Notes: a model not told the origin generated them from the sequence alone. Shown: positions 1 to 7,359, numbered from the stretch's first letter. The stretch is 16,192 nucleotides of DNA from CAYLLN01 sp036496265 (GCA_036496265.1 DASXLL010000257.1:1-16192); one strand, 5' to 3'. Numbers and translations: made by a program.

Positions 1-4
1 ATTT

Positions 5-985
5 ATGCAAATCAACTCCGACGAACGTTTGAAAACCAGCCACGTTCTGCAACATAAAGACAATCTCCGTGTTAGGGGCCAAGAACTTCCAACTACCAGG
101 GGGAAGCGTACCAACTCCCCCAGGCCCCTACACGGTTTTACCTTGGTCGAACTCCTCGTCGTCATCGCCATCATCGGTGTCCTGGTGGCTCTCTTGCTAC
201 CCGCGGTCCAAGCCGCCCGCGAATCCGCCCGCCGGATGCGCTGCCAGAACAACATGAAACAGTTCGGCCTCGCCGCTCATAATTTCCACGATGTCAACCA
301 ACAATTCCCAAACGCCTACCACTTGCTGCTAACTCATCCCAACGGCGATTGGGGCTGGGGCGTGAGCCTGCTGCATTACATCGAGCAATCCGGCCTCTAC
401 ACGGCCCTCTCTCCGGGCGATTTCCTGGGTGACATTCCCGTCGTCAATAACATGACACAGACAAAGCTGTCCCTCTTCCTCTGCCCCTCCGACCCGACCA
501 ATCCCCTCAACATCAACGCCCGCAACTACGCCAAAAGTAATTACGCCATCAGCGCCCTCATCTCCCCGCCCCATAATCAATCCGGCGGCAACTGGGCCAA
601 AGTCCGCATCGCCATGATCACCGACGGCACCAGCAACACCTTTCTGGTCGGCGAACGCGACATGAAAAAGCAACTCGCCGCCGTCTACATCGGCCGCATC
701 GCCAACATTACCGACGCCATGAGCTACGGCCGCGCCGACTTGCCGCTCGACACTCCCTATGCCGGCGGCAGCGACCCCAACTGCACCCGCCATGCCTGGG
801 GCAGTCTCCACACCGGCGGCGGCGCCAATTTCACCTTCTGCGACGGCTCCGTCCGCTGGGTTTCCGACAACATCGAAAGCTTCAAGGGCTACACCCAAAG
901 TTGCCCGGGCGTCGTAAACACCGCCAACTTTCTCTATCAAAATCTCTATCGTTATGACGACGGCGTGGCCGTCAGCTTGCCCTGA
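5..985 (+). CDS. DUF1559 prepilin-like exported protein
   Basis: This is a planctomycete DUF1559 family protein with a type IV pilin-like N-terminus. The visible frame encodes 326 residues. A prepilin peptidase site lies at about residues 43-49 (HG/FTLVE, with Glu at +5), followed by one hydrophobic helix and then the LLPAVQAARESARR stretch typical of the family. Near the C-terminus is a variant of the H-X9-DG motif: His269 is followed by GGGANFTFC and DGSVRW, with ten rather than nine residues between His and Asp-Gly. Such proteins are expected to be anchored in the membrane or assembled as pseudopilins, but their exact role is not known. The 43-residue leader before the cleavage site is long. 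Only four bases precede the ATG and no stop is visible upstream, so the true start may lie outside the window. It is followed after 8 bases by a small lipoprotein gene, an arrangement I regard as recurrent in planctomycetes. Confidence 0.9.
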   Translation: MQINSDERLKTSHVLQHKDNLRVRGQELPTTRGKRTNSPRPLHGFTLVELLVVIAIIGVLVALLLPAVQAARESARRMRCQNNMKQFGLAAHNFHDVNQQFPNAYHLLLTHPNGDWGWGVSLLHYIEQSGLYTALSPGDFLGDIPVVNNMTQTKLSLFLCPSDPTNPLNINARNYAKSNYAISALISPPHNQSGGNWAKVRIAMITDGTSNTFLVGERDMKKQLAAVYIGRIANITDAMSYGRADLPLDTPYAGGSDPNCTRHAWGSLHTGGGANFTFCDGSVRWVSDNIESFKGYTQSCPGVVNTANFLYQNLYRYDDGVAVSLP

Positions 986-993
986 ATAGTGTT

Positions 994-1407
994 ATGCCGC
1001 ATTCCCTGCGTCTTTTTTTGCTCGCCGCGTTTTTTGCCGCCGAGTTCGCCGGCTGCGGCGCCGCATCTTCGCCGTCTATCCACGGCCAAGTCACTCTCGA
1101 CGGCGAACCCGTCGCTAATGGCAACATTGTCTTTCTGTCGCAAGATTCAAAGGGCCCCAAAGCCTCCGCCGCGATCGAAAACGGCCACTACGTTCTTGCG
1201 TCGCATGAAAAGCTGACTCCCGGCAAATACCGCGTCGAGATCAGTTGGCGCAAACCCACTGGCCGCAAAGTCCCGTCTGCTGATCCAGGCATCACCATCG
1301 ACGAAACGCGCGAAGCCATTCCCGCCAAATTCAACACCGACTCGACGCTAATCGCCGACATGAAGAACGGCGAACCTGAGAAAAACTTCGACTTAAAGTC
1401 AAACTAG
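994..1407 (+). CDS. Small lipoprotein with carboxypeptidase-regulatory/transthyretin-like fold
   Basis: The product is 137 residues long. A hydrophobic signal (residues 5-20) ends in a lipobox-like FAGC with Cys21, so lipidation at the membrane is likely. The mature part starts with IHGQVTLDGEPVANGNIVF, the pattern of carboxypeptidase-regulatory-like or transthyretin-like beta-sandwich domains (VxGxVxxdGxPvxxAxVxF). A second beta-rich segment follows (GHYVLAS, LTPGKYRVEI). The gene starts 8 bases after the DUF1559 stop on the same strand, so the two are probably cotranscribed. No clear Shine-Dalgarno sequence is visible. A GTG five bases upstream lies in a different frame and is not the start. 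The function is unknown; a structural or adhesive envelope role alongside the DUF1559 partner is an inference from the pairing. Confidence 0.85.
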   Translation: MPHSLRLFLLAAFFAAEFAGCGAASSPSIHGQVTLDGEPVANGNIVFLSQDSKGPKASAAIENGHYVLASHEKLTPGKYRVEISWRKPTGRKVPSADPGITIDETREAIPAKFNTDSTLIADMKNGEPEKNFDLKSN

Positions 1408-1468
1408 CCAAGAAAGAACGCCTACTGGCTTTGACATTCCGAGCTCTGACTTCTCACTCGCTCGAAAG

Positions 1469-1541
1469 TACCCCCAAGGGGATTTGAACCCCTGTTACCG
1501 GACTGAGAACCCGGGGTCCTGGGCCACTAGACGATGGGGGC
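1469..1541 (-). tRNA. tRNA-Glu (anticodon CUC)
   Basis: Read on the minus strand, this folds as a 73-base tRNA. The acceptor stem is GCCCCCA paired with TGGGGGT, giving a G1-U72 wobble; the discriminator is A. The D-arm contains GTCTAGTGGCCCAGGAC. The anticodon arm is CCGGG/TCCGG with loop TTCTCAG, and the T-arm is AGGGG TTCAAAT CCCCT. The anticodon CTC is at 1505-1507 and reads GAG codons, so this is a glutamate tRNA. The 3' CCA is not encoded (the next bases are CTT) and must be added by nucleotidyltransferase. The body, especially the CGTCTAG D-arm, resembles bacterial tRNA-Glu. Confidence 0.95.
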
Positions 1542-1563
1542 GTCGAGTGCAAACGACCCACCT

Positions 1564-1591
1564 AATTTGCCACGAATTGGGCCGTTGTCAA
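1564..1591 (-). promoter_or_regulatory. Candidate sigma-70-type promoter for tRNA-Glu
   Basis: On the minus strand a perfect -35 hexamer TTGACA (1586-1591) is followed by a 16-base spacer and a weak -10 CAAATT (1564-1569). Transcription would then start about 15 bases before the tRNA 5' end at 1541, which fits a tRNA gene. The -10 matches the consensus only at the most important A and final T, so this is a prediction. Confidence 0.45.
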
Positions 1592-1626
1592 CCCCGACGA
1601 CGACTCGGTACCGGCCCGCGCGGCGG

Positions 1627-2367
1627 CTAGAAATCAATCGCCATATTATCGTAGCCGATCTCCACCGCCGGAAACACGTTTCGCGCGGTCATGATTCCAA
1701 CCGGATCATCGGACTCATCGAGTGGATCGAGATGGACAAGCACCAGCCGCTTCGCGCCGGCAGCGGCCGCTAGCTCGGCAACTGCCGTGGTGGAACTGTG
1801 ACCCGTCTTTTCGGCCCACTCTTGCTGGCCGTCGCGAAAATTGCATTCATGAACCAGGAGATCGACGCCGCGAATGTGATCGACGTACTTCGCATCCTTT
1901 GCAGCCGTCGTATCGGTGACGTAGGCCATCGATCTGTCCGGCCAATCGAGTCGATAGCCGACGCAACCACCGGGGTGGAAGACGGGGAAATGCGTGACGC
2001 GCGCCTCGCCGATGGTTAGCGGTCCATCTTCCAGCGGCCGCCATTCACAGCCCAGCGGCGCGGGGAACATGTGCTCATTGAGCAAATGTTCGCGCACGGC
2101 GGAAAGCTTTACCGCCTCGCCGTGTACCGTGATCCGCTCGATCGGCTTCTGCCACTTCGTGCTGAGCATGAATGTCAGCCCCACGACGTGATCCAAGTGC
2201 GTGTGCGAGAGCAAGATGTCGAGCGTTGGCGTGACAACATGCTGCCTGACGCGGAAAAAACCAGTGCCGGCGTCGAGGACTATGCCGGCTTCCGGCAACA
2301 TCAGACAAGCCGTCTGCCGCCGTTCGGATGGATGGTAGCCGCTGGTTCCAAACAGGAGCAGTTTCAT
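1627..2367 (-). CDS. MBL-fold metallohydrolase (RNase Z/PhnP-like)
   Basis: This is a 246-residue metallo-beta-lactamase fold protein. The metal-binding signature SHTHLDH (His55, His57, Asp59, His60) is intact. Further ligand candidates are His131 (FHPGG), Asp152 (VTDTT), the HECNF strand at 174-178, His190 (GHSS) and His212 (VHLDP). The order and the GHSS and HLDP motifs resemble the RNase Z-like/PhnP-like branch, which hydrolyses phosphodiester bonds. It lacks the obvious long exosite arm of true tRNase Z, so a small-molecule cyclic phosphodiesterase or a general hydrolase is as likely. It starts with ATG without a clear Shine-Dalgarno sequence. The upstream gap to threonine synthase carries two palindromes. 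The exact substrate cannot be read from the sequence. Confidence 0.88.
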   Translation of the reverse strand: MKLLLFGTSGYHPSERRQTACLMLPEAGIVLDAGTGFFRVRQHVVTPTLDILLSHTHLDHVVGLTFMLSTKWQKPIERITVHGEAVKLSAVREHLLNEHMFPAPLGCEWRPLEDGPLTIGEARVTHFPVFHPGGCVGYRLDWPDRSMAYVTDTTAAKDAKYVDHIRGVDLLVHECNFRDGQQEWAEKTGHSSTTAVAELAAAAGAKRLVLVHLDPLDESDDPVGIMTARNVFPAVEIGYDNMAIDF

Positions 2368-2378
2368 GGCCGCACGTC

Positions 2379-2447
2379 GTAGGGGAGGCGTCTCGCCTGC
2401 CTAGCATCGTAGTGTGGGACCAGCGATCGCTGCTCGCGCCGGCCCAC
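2379..2447. repeat. Two adjacent intergenic palindromes
   Basis: Two hairpin-forming elements lie side by side upstream of the MBL gene. The first (2379-2403) starts GTAGGG and pairs AGGCG with CGCCT around a TCT loop, with further weak pairs outside. The second (2414-2447) pairs GTGGG with CCCAC, then CC with GG and GCG with CGC, with one bulge and one mismatch, around an 11-base loop. The first shares the GTAGGG head of the REPIN-like element downstream of fabI. They look like dispersed palindromic repeats rather than a terminator, since no T-run follows on either strand. Confidence 0.55.
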
Positions 2448-2516
2448 CCAATCTCGCTCGTCAAAGCTCTGCCATGATAATCAACCGCCGACGAAAATTC
2501 CCTTTTTTATCGTCTG

Positions 2517-3743
2517 TCAGCCGCCTGCAATCTTGTCCCAATTCAGCGGCTGTTTCAAATCGATCCGCGGCAGCTCGGTCTTGATCGCTTCGACATACTT
2601 TTGCGACGCACCCGTATTAAACACTACAACCCGCTCCTCCGGCTTAATCCAACCGCTCTTCGTCAGCGTTTCCAAAGCGCCAACACAGGCGGCGGTCTCG
2701 GGGCAAACAGGAATGCCTTCCAGTGAAGAACCCAGTCGCAACCATTCCTTCAGCCGCCGCTCGTCCGCCGCGATGGCGGTGCCGCCGCTGCCGCGAATGG
2801 CGTCCAATATCATGAAATCACCAACGGCGGCCGGTACGCGGAGGCCACTGGCGACTGTATGCGCATTGGCAAACGGCTCAGCGAACCGGGACCCCGCCTC
2901 AAACGCCCGCACGATCGGGGCGCAGCCGTCGGACTGCACGCTCACCATCCGCGGGAGCGTTGCCGACTCCAACCAGCCGAGCGCTGTTAGCTCCGCGAAC
3001 GCCTTCCACATGCCGACGAGCCCCGTGCCGCCGCCCGTGGGATACAAAATCACATCCGGCAGCTTCCAATCGAACTGCTCGGCCAGCTCCAGGCCCATCG
3101 TCTTTTTGCCTTCCAGGCGATAGGGCTCTTTGAGCGTCGAAAGGTCAAACCAGCCCAGCTTGTCCTTGCCTTCGCGGACGATTTTGCCGCAATCGTTGAT
3201 CAGCCCATTTACTAAGTACGTTTTGGCTCCGGCCATCGCACATTCATATTGATTCACGACGGGCGTGTCTTCCGGCATGAACACAAAGCACTCGAGGCCC
3301 GCGCGGGCGGCATAAGCGGCGGCCGCTCCGCCGGCATTGCCGGCTGTCGGTAGCGCGACGCGCTTCACACCCAGCCGCTTGGCCATAGTGATCGCCATTG
3401 CCATGCCGCGCGACTTAAAGCTGCCCGTCGGCAACTGCGATTCATCCTTGATCCACAAGTTTTTGAGGCCGAAATTCGCGCCCAGGCGGTCGCATTTCAG
3501 TAGCGGCGACAAACGCTCGCCAAGCGAAACGATGTCGGAATCCTCAAAATAGGGCAGCAGCTCGCGGTAGCGCCAGAGCGTCTCATGCCGGCCCTTCAAC
3601 TTCTCCTTCGTCAGCACCTTGCCGACCGCCGTCAGGTCGTATCGGACCCAAATCGGCCGATCCTTATGCACCGTCAGCAGCTGATCTGCCGGCAACTTTT
3701 CCCCGTCGATTCCGCCTTCTAAATGTGTCACATACCGCGTCAT
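2517..3743 (-). CDS. thrC: Threonine synthase
   Basis: This PLP-dependent enzyme converts O-phosphohomoserine to threonine, the last step of threonine biosynthesis. Residue numbers here count from an upstream GTG at 3767, which would give 416 residues; the ATG at 3743 gives 408. The PLP lysine is Lys118 in PTGSFKSRG, the TAGNAGG loop is at 141-147 and the phosphate-binding PTGGGTG loop at 243-249. The N-terminal segment (TRYVTHLEGG, then SLGERLSPLL at about 81-90) fits the long threonine synthase type rather than a short threonine dehydratase, although the fold-type II family is broad and dehydratase relatives exist. I prefer the ATG because the family normally begins close to this point; neither start has a well-spaced Shine-Dalgarno sequence. 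It is followed on the same strand by the MBL gene after about 150 bases with repeats, so cotranscription is uncertain. Confidence 0.85.
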   Translation of the reverse strand: MTRYVTHLEGGIDGEKLPADQLLTVHKDRPIWVRYDLTAVGKVLTKEKLKGRHETLWRYRELLPYFEDSDIVSLGERLSPLLKCDRLGANFGLKNLWIKDESQLPTGSFKSRGMAMAITMAKRLGVKRVALPTAGNAGGAAAAYAARAGLECFVFMPEDTPVVNQYECAMAGAKTYLVNGLINDCGKIVREGKDKLGWFDLSTLKEPYRLEGKKTMGLELAEQFDWKLPDVILYPTGGGTGLVGMWKAFAELTALGWLESATLPRMVSVQSDGCAPIVRAFEAGSRFAEPFANAHTVASGLRVPAAVGDFMILDAIRGSGGTAIAADERRLKEWLRLGSSLEGIPVCPETAACVGALETLTKSGWIKPEERVVVFNTGASQKYVEAIKTELPRIDLKQPLNWDKIAGG

Positions 3744-3902
3744 TTTTATAGGTTGGGCTGTGCCCACCGCCTCAATCGTGGAAGAACACTGCTATTCTTG
3801 GCAGCGAACCACGCTAACCGAGGCAAGACGCGATGAAAAGGCTCCGCACCGCCGCCTCATGCCGCCAAATAGCGAATTAACGATCGCGACGCCGCCGGTG
3901 GA

Positions 3903-4331
3903 TTACTGGCCCCGCGGCAAATAAGTCTCGCCCATGTTCCGCGGAATCACCGACCGCGTTTGAGGGGCCGATGGCGAAACGCGGCTGGGAGCAGGCAGTG
4001 GATTGCTTTGATAGCCGGGCGTCATCCGCGGCTGCGTCGGCATGGTTTGCGGTGGCGCCGGCGTCGTCTGCGGCTGCGCGGGCATCGTTTGCGACTGGGC
4101 GGGCGTCGGTTCATCTTGTGTGGTCACGGTTTCGGCCGAAACCGGCAGGGCATCAGCCGGCCCGCCAACGTTGTCAAACATTGAACCAACTCGGCCATAT
4201 GTCGGGTTATATCGCACCCAGCGACCCGTTTGGGCCAAATAGTTGTAGTCGAACGGTGCACAACAAGTCGCGCAGCCACTGGACAAGCCGGCCGCTATCG
4301 CCAGAACCGAAAAACCAATCAGCCGTGTCAT
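3903..4331 (-). CDS. Pro/Gln-rich lipoprotein of unknown function
   Basis: The product is 142 residues long. A signal sequence (MTRLIGFSVLAIAAGLSSGC) ends in a good lipobox with Cys20, so the protein is probably a membrane lipoprotein. A short conserved-looking part follows (CCAPFDYNYLAQTGRWVRYNPTYGRVGSMFDN, given here in pieces: CCAPFDYNY, GRWVRYNPTYGRVG, MFDN). The rest is low-complexity, with three seven-residue repeats of the form QTxPxxP at residues 81-101, flanked by similar degenerate units. It is likely disordered and may span the periplasm or contact the cell wall. I do not recognise the family. ATG at 4331 is the natural start given the signal peptide. The gene stands alone between the permease and threonine synthase. 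Confidence 0.75.
   Translation of the reverse strand: MTRLIGFSVLAIAAGLSSGCATCCAPFDYNYLAQTGRWVRYNPTYGRVGSMFDNVGGPADALPVSAETVTTQDEPTPAQSQTMPAQPQTTPAPPQTMPTQPRMTPGYQSNPLPAPSRVSPSAPQTRSVIPRNMGETYLPRGQ
4029..4091 (-). repeat. Tandem 21-bp coding repeat (QTxPxxP, three units)
   Basis: Three consecutive seven-codon units encode QTMPAQP, QTTPAPP and QTMPTQP within the lipoprotein gene. Degenerate copies flank them (EPTPAQS before, RMTP after). Such in-frame repeats can change number by slippage without breaking the reading frame. Confidence 0.7.
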
Positions 4332-4475
4332 GAATGCACCTTGTAGGAAGCGGCTCGCTAGCTTGGCCTAGAGCCTGGACCGAGCGCGTCGTCCCCCACT
4401 ATCGGTCAAGTTGGAATTCAAGCTTTAGGTAAACTTTGCCGGTTAAGCCGTTAATTCCGCCGGGCGGAGATGCAG

Positions 4476-5234
4476 TTATCTTGCATAAGGGGAAATGATG
4501 GCAGTTAATGCAATTCCTACTAGTACGGCGAGACAAAGGCGGCGGAGGGCTTGATCGGAGATAAGTTTGGCCAGGTAAAGCCCGACACTCAGGCCGGCGA
4601 GAATGGCGGGGAGGGCGGCGGCGCTGAGGAGCATGGCGTCGAGGACTTCGGCACCGAAGAAAGACCACATTAAGAGGGCCTGCACGGGAAGGCCGGTGGC
4701 GAAGAGGAAGAATAAAAAGGCGCGGGCTTTGTTCATCGGCCAATCGTGGGCCAGAACCCAGAGCACCATTACCGGACCGCCCATGCCGCAGAGGCCCAGT
4801 AGAAAGCCACCGAGAGAAAAGGCGAGCCATTCCCAAGCGTCATGAATTCGCGGCCGCGGCTGGACTTTCCAGAATCGCTGCAATGCCACGATGCCGAGCA
4901 CGAGGCAGCCGACGATCTGGCTGGCGGTGTCTTTGTTGCCTTGTCCGATGAGCCAGAGCGTAAAGACACCAACCGGCATGAAGGCATAGCGAATCAGCAT
5001 GGGCCGCAGGGCACGGCGAAAATCGATCTCGCGGCGGAGTTGCCAGGCCGGGATGATATTTTGCGGCGCGGCGGCAACAAGACTCATCGCGACCGCGTCG
5101 GGGAAGGAGGTGCCGGATAAGACGAGGAGCGGAATGCCGAATAAACCAGCCGCGAAGCCCACGGAACCGAGGACGACACTGCTGAAGAACAGCACCAGGC
5201 TGACAATGGCGTATTGTTCGAGCGAAAATGGCAT
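4476..5234 (-). CDS. TauE/SafE family membrane permease
   Basis: This is a polytopic membrane protein of 252 residues with about eight hydrophobic segments, arranged as two halves in the manner of TauE/SafE (DUF81) transporters. The first half carries SSVVLGSVGFAAGLFGIPLL, and the second the matching GGFLLGLCGMGGPVMVLWVL; this internal repeat with Gly-rich G-x-G-x-x-G-x-P elements is the family signature. Members export sulfite, sulfoacetate or related organic anions, but the substrate cannot be told here. I place the start at ATG 5234; a TTG codon just before it (5235-5237) would add one residue. Only 32 bases separate it from the divergent dehydrogenase gene, so their promoters must overlap each other or the coding starts. 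Confidence 0.88.
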   Translation of the reverse strand: MPFSLEQYAIVSLVLFFSSVVLGSVGFAAGLFGIPLLVLSGTSFPDAVAMSLVAAAPQNIIPAWQLRREIDFRRALRPMLIRYAFMPVGVFTLWLIGQGNKDTASQIVGCLVLGIVALQRFWKVQPRPRIHDAWEWLAFSLGGFLLGLCGMGGPVMVLWVLAHDWPMNKARAFLFFLFATGLPVQALLMWSFFGAEVLDAMLLSAAALPAILAGLSVGLYLAKLISDQALRRLCLAVLVGIALTAIISPYAR

Positions 5235-5266
5235 CAACGAACGGACACGTATTCTAAGCAGCTTAA

Positions 5267-6166
5267 ATGAGCATGGATAATAAACGAGTTGGTCTTATCG
5301 GCGTCGGGCTCCTTGGCTCGGCGCTCGCTGAGCGGATGCACCAAGGCGGGTTTGTCGTCAGCGGATATGACGTCAACTGGACGTACTTCGATCAGCAGCA
5401 ACGCGAGCGGCCGGAACTGGCTGCAACTGTAGCCAAAACGGCGTCGGCCAACCAGCTTGCCTCGGATCATGACACGATCGTCATGTGTTTGCCGGATTCG
5501 GCCGCTGTGGAGAATGCGATCGGTGGTTTTGAACAAAAACTTCGGCCCGGCGCACTGATCATCGACGCGACAACCGGCGATCCGGACACGGCCGAGCAAA
5601 TCGCCGCTCGCCTAGCCAGCTTGCAACGGAGCTACGTCGATGCCACGATCGCGGGTTCCAGCCAACAAGCACGGCAAGGCGAGGCGGTGGTGATTGTTGG
5701 CGGCGGCGATCGCGATGTCGGGCGCGCCAGCGCGGTGCTCGAGAGCTGGTCGAGCCGGCGGTTTCATGTCGGTGCCGCGGGCAGCGGGCAGCGGATGAAG
5801 CTTGTGGTTAATCTCGTACTCGGTCTGAACCGAGCGGTGCTGGCGGAAGGGCTCAATCTGGCTCAGTCGGCCAGCATCAATCCAGCTTCGGCGCTGGAAG
5901 TCCTTAAAGCGACGCCGGCTTATTCCACGGCGATGGACACCAAAGGCGCGAAGATGGTGAATCGCGATTACGCCGTGCAGGCCCGGCTGTCGCAGCATCT
6001 TAAAGATGTGACGCTGATTCGGGCGCTGGGCAGGCGCAGTGGCGCGGCGACGCCGTTGTCGGATGTGCATGAAGAGCTGCTGAGATTGGCGGCGAATGCG
6101 GGGTTCGGTGATGCGGACAATAGCGCGATCATGGAAGCCTACGCGCGACGGAAGACAAATCGCTGA
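5267..6166 (+). CDS. NAD(P)-dependent oxidoreductase, 3-hydroxyisobutyrate dehydrogenase family
   Basis: This 299-residue enzyme belongs to the beta-hydroxyacid dehydrogenase superfamily, which oxidises 3-hydroxy acids or reduces the corresponding semialdehydes. The N-terminal Rossmann fold has GVGLLG (12-17) in the GxGxxG position and Asp35 at the end of strand beta2, favouring NAD over NADP. The substrate motif appears as DATIAGSSQQARQGEA (125-140), a divergent version of the usual DAPVSGG signature. The catalytic lysine region is well kept: GSGQRMKLVVN, with Lys178 and Asn182. The C-terminal helical domain follows (KDVTLIRALGRR). The altered signature suggests a substrate other than hydroxyisobutyrate. 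Its 3' end overlaps the convergent methyltransferase gene by 28 bases. Confidence 0.88.
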   Translation: MSMDNKRVGLIGVGLLGSALAERMHQGGFVVSGYDVNWTYFDQQQRERPELAATVAKTASANQLASDHDTIVMCLPDSAAVENAIGGFEQKLRPGALIIDATTGDPDTAEQIAARLASLQRSYVDATIAGSSQQARQGEAVVIVGGGDRDVGRASAVLESWSSRRFHVGAAGSGQRMKLVVNLVLGLNRAVLAEGLNLAQSASINPASALEVLKATPAYSTAMDTKGAKMVNRDYAVQARLSQHLKDVTLIRALGRRSGAATPLSDVHEELLRLAANAGFGDADNSAIMEAYARRKTNR

Positions 6167-6828
6167 AAAACGCCAAGCGCGAAGTCGGTCGCGATTTTGT
6201 CATTGGCGTCGAAGCGCGAAATGATCCAACCGCGTTCGGCAGCCCGGCGGACAAATTCCTCCGCCGGCCCGCGCCCTGCATCACCGAACCAGGCTTCGCC
6301 GCCGGTGGCGAGCATGGCTTCGACGGTGTCGAGCAGCGGCGGAAAGTTTGTTCGGTCGTACGTAATATCCGCGCCGAGAATGAGCGGATATTTTTCGCCG
6401 CGCGGCTGATTCCAGTCCAAGACCATCCCACTGGCGCCAGGAAAGCCATTGCGGGCCGCGTTTTCCTTGGCCAACTCAACGGCGAGCGGCACGTAGTCGC
6501 TGAATGTGACGTCTAGTCCAGCGGCGAGAGCGGCAATTCCGGCTAAACCGGAGCCGCAGCCGAGCTCAAGGGCTTTTGGCCCCGGAAGAATTGGGCTACG
6601 CAGCACGGCCGCGGCTAAGAGCGGCGCGGCGGGCCAGATTTTGGCCCAGTAAGGATCGACGAAATGCTCCGGCGCACCCGTCGCTGGTTCTTCCAAGTCT
6701 TGCAGCAGGCAATCGGGGTCCGTCGGGCTGATTAATCGAAACACACGATCGCCGACGACGACTTCACGCTCGCACCAGCCGCCGGGGACTTCGGTTTCTG
6801 CTACGGACCTCCTCACCAGGAACCCCAA
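6139..6828 (-). CDS. SAM-dependent methyltransferase, predicted protein-lysine type
   Basis: This is a class I (seven-beta-strand) methyltransferase of up to 229 residues. Motif I is ALELGCGSGLAGIAAL (86-101), the acidic residue after strand beta2 is Asp111 (FSDY), and LDW (137-139) and GADITYD (152-158) are motifs expected downstream. The PYWAKIWPAA segment (59-68) before motif I is characteristic of the Methyltransf_16/ETFB lysine methyltransferase-like group, so a protein lysine substrate is a reasonable guess. The start is uncertain: a TTG at 6828 gives the full length, while a GTG at 6816 is also possible. The frame closes upstream at a TAG that lies inside the CACGAAA-type repeat at 6837-6864, so the repeat may have replaced the original leader. 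The 3' end overlaps the convergent dehydrogenase. Confidence 0.82.
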   Translation of the reverse strand: MGFLVRRSVAETEVPGGWCEREVVVGDRVFRLISPTDPDCLLQDLEEPATGAPEHFVDPYWAKIWPAAPLLAAAVLRSPILPGPKALELGCGSGLAGIAALAAGLDVTFSDYVPLAVELAKENAARNGFPGASGMVLDWNQPRGEKYPLILGADITYDRTNFPPLLDTVEAMLATGGEAWFGDAGRGPAEEFVRRAAERGWIISRFDANDKIATDFALGVFQRFVFRRA

Positions 6829-6836
6829 ATGATTGA

Positions 6837-6864
6837 ACCACGAAATACACTAAAGACACGAAAA
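6837..6864 (+). repeat. CACGAAA-type repeat, copy 1
   Basis: The copy begins ACCACGAAATACAC and ends AAAGACACGAAAA, a run of near 9-10-base periods built on ACACGAAA. It sits between the stop of the GxxExxY gene and the start of the methyltransferase. It has the same orientation as the copy at 7291 on the other side of the GxxExxY gene. Confidence 0.8.
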
Positions 6865-6884
6865 GAAGAGCAAAATGTGGTTTG

Positions 6885-7253
6885 TCAGCGGACGATTCGT
6901 TCGTATTCCAGCTTTGGATAATGGCCAAAATTGACGACCAAACCAAGCTTGAACCCTGTGGCCTTGAGATAATTATGAACCTGCGCACGATGCTCGTCGC
7001 AAAGTTCAGAGACCGCTTTGAGCTCCAAAATAATATCGCCGAAGCAGATGAAGTCAGGAATCAGTTTGCATTCCAGGGGCTTGCCTTTGTATTCCAACTG
7101 CAACTTCGGCTGAGCTGGAATAGCCTGTATCACAAATTCCAACGCCAAACACTCTTGATAAACGCCCTCGCTGAAGCCAGCGCCCTTTTCTTTGTAAACC
7201 TCGAAGCAGGCACCGATGATTCGATAGCATTCTTCTTTTCGAATGAGCTCCAT
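6885..7253 (-). CDS. GxxExxY family protein (PD-(D/E)XK nuclease-like)
   Basis: The product has 122 residues and matches the GxxExxY family, whose name-giving motif is seen as GFSEGVY (Gly26, Glu29, Tyr32), followed by QECLALE. The later part carries a PD-(D/E)XK-like core: Asp67 in IPDF and Glu77/Lys79 in ILELK, then the QVHNYL helix (91-96) and GLVVNFG strand. Such a core suggests a restriction-like nuclease fold, but the biological role of the family is not established as far as I know. GGGG at 7261-7264, seven bases before the ATG, is a possible weak ribosome site. The gene is bracketed by direct copies of a CACGAAA-type repeat, with an inverted copy beyond, which hints at acquisition as a unit. 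Confidence 0.92.
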   Translation of the reverse strand: MELIRKEECYRIIGACFEVYKEKGAGFSEGVYQECLALEFVIQAIPAQPKLQLEYKGKPLECKLIPDFICFGDIILELKAVSELCDEHRAQVHNYLKATGFKLGLVVNFGHYPKLEYERIVR

Positions 7254-7290
7254 GACTAATCCCCATTGTCAAGACGCAGGCGGAATTTAG

Positions 7291-7357
7291 GACCACGAAA
7301 TACACGAAAAAGAATTTAATTTAATGCGTTTTCGTATATTTCGTGTCTTTCGTGGTC
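7291..7357. repeat. Inverted pair of CACGAAA-type repeats (hairpin)
   Basis: The left arm (7291-7308) reads GACCACGAAATACACGAA, and the right arm (7340-7357) is its reverse complement with one mismatch (GACCACGAAAGACACGAA on the minus strand). They form an 18-bp stem around a 31-base A/T-rich loop. The P450 stop codon (7360-7362) directly follows the right arm, so on the minus strand the hairpin forms in the P450 3' untranslated region and could stop or stabilise its transcript. The sequence family is the same as copy 1 at 6837-6864. Confidence 0.85.
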
Positions 7358-7359
7358 AA

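Noticed and set aside
2423..2430. GCGATCGC, the HIP1 octamer of cyanobacteria
   Set aside because: A single copy inside another palindrome in a planctomycete-like genome is not evidence of a HIP1 system.
3833..3880. A 15-codon plus-strand open frame between threonine synthase and the lipoprotein
   Set aside because: It is too short, has no ribosome site at good spacing and no family resemblance.
4414..4425. Adjacent EcoRI and HindIII sites (GAATTCAAGCTT), as in a cloning polylinker
   Set aside because: No other polylinker or vector sequence surrounds them; chance occurrence is the simpler explanation.
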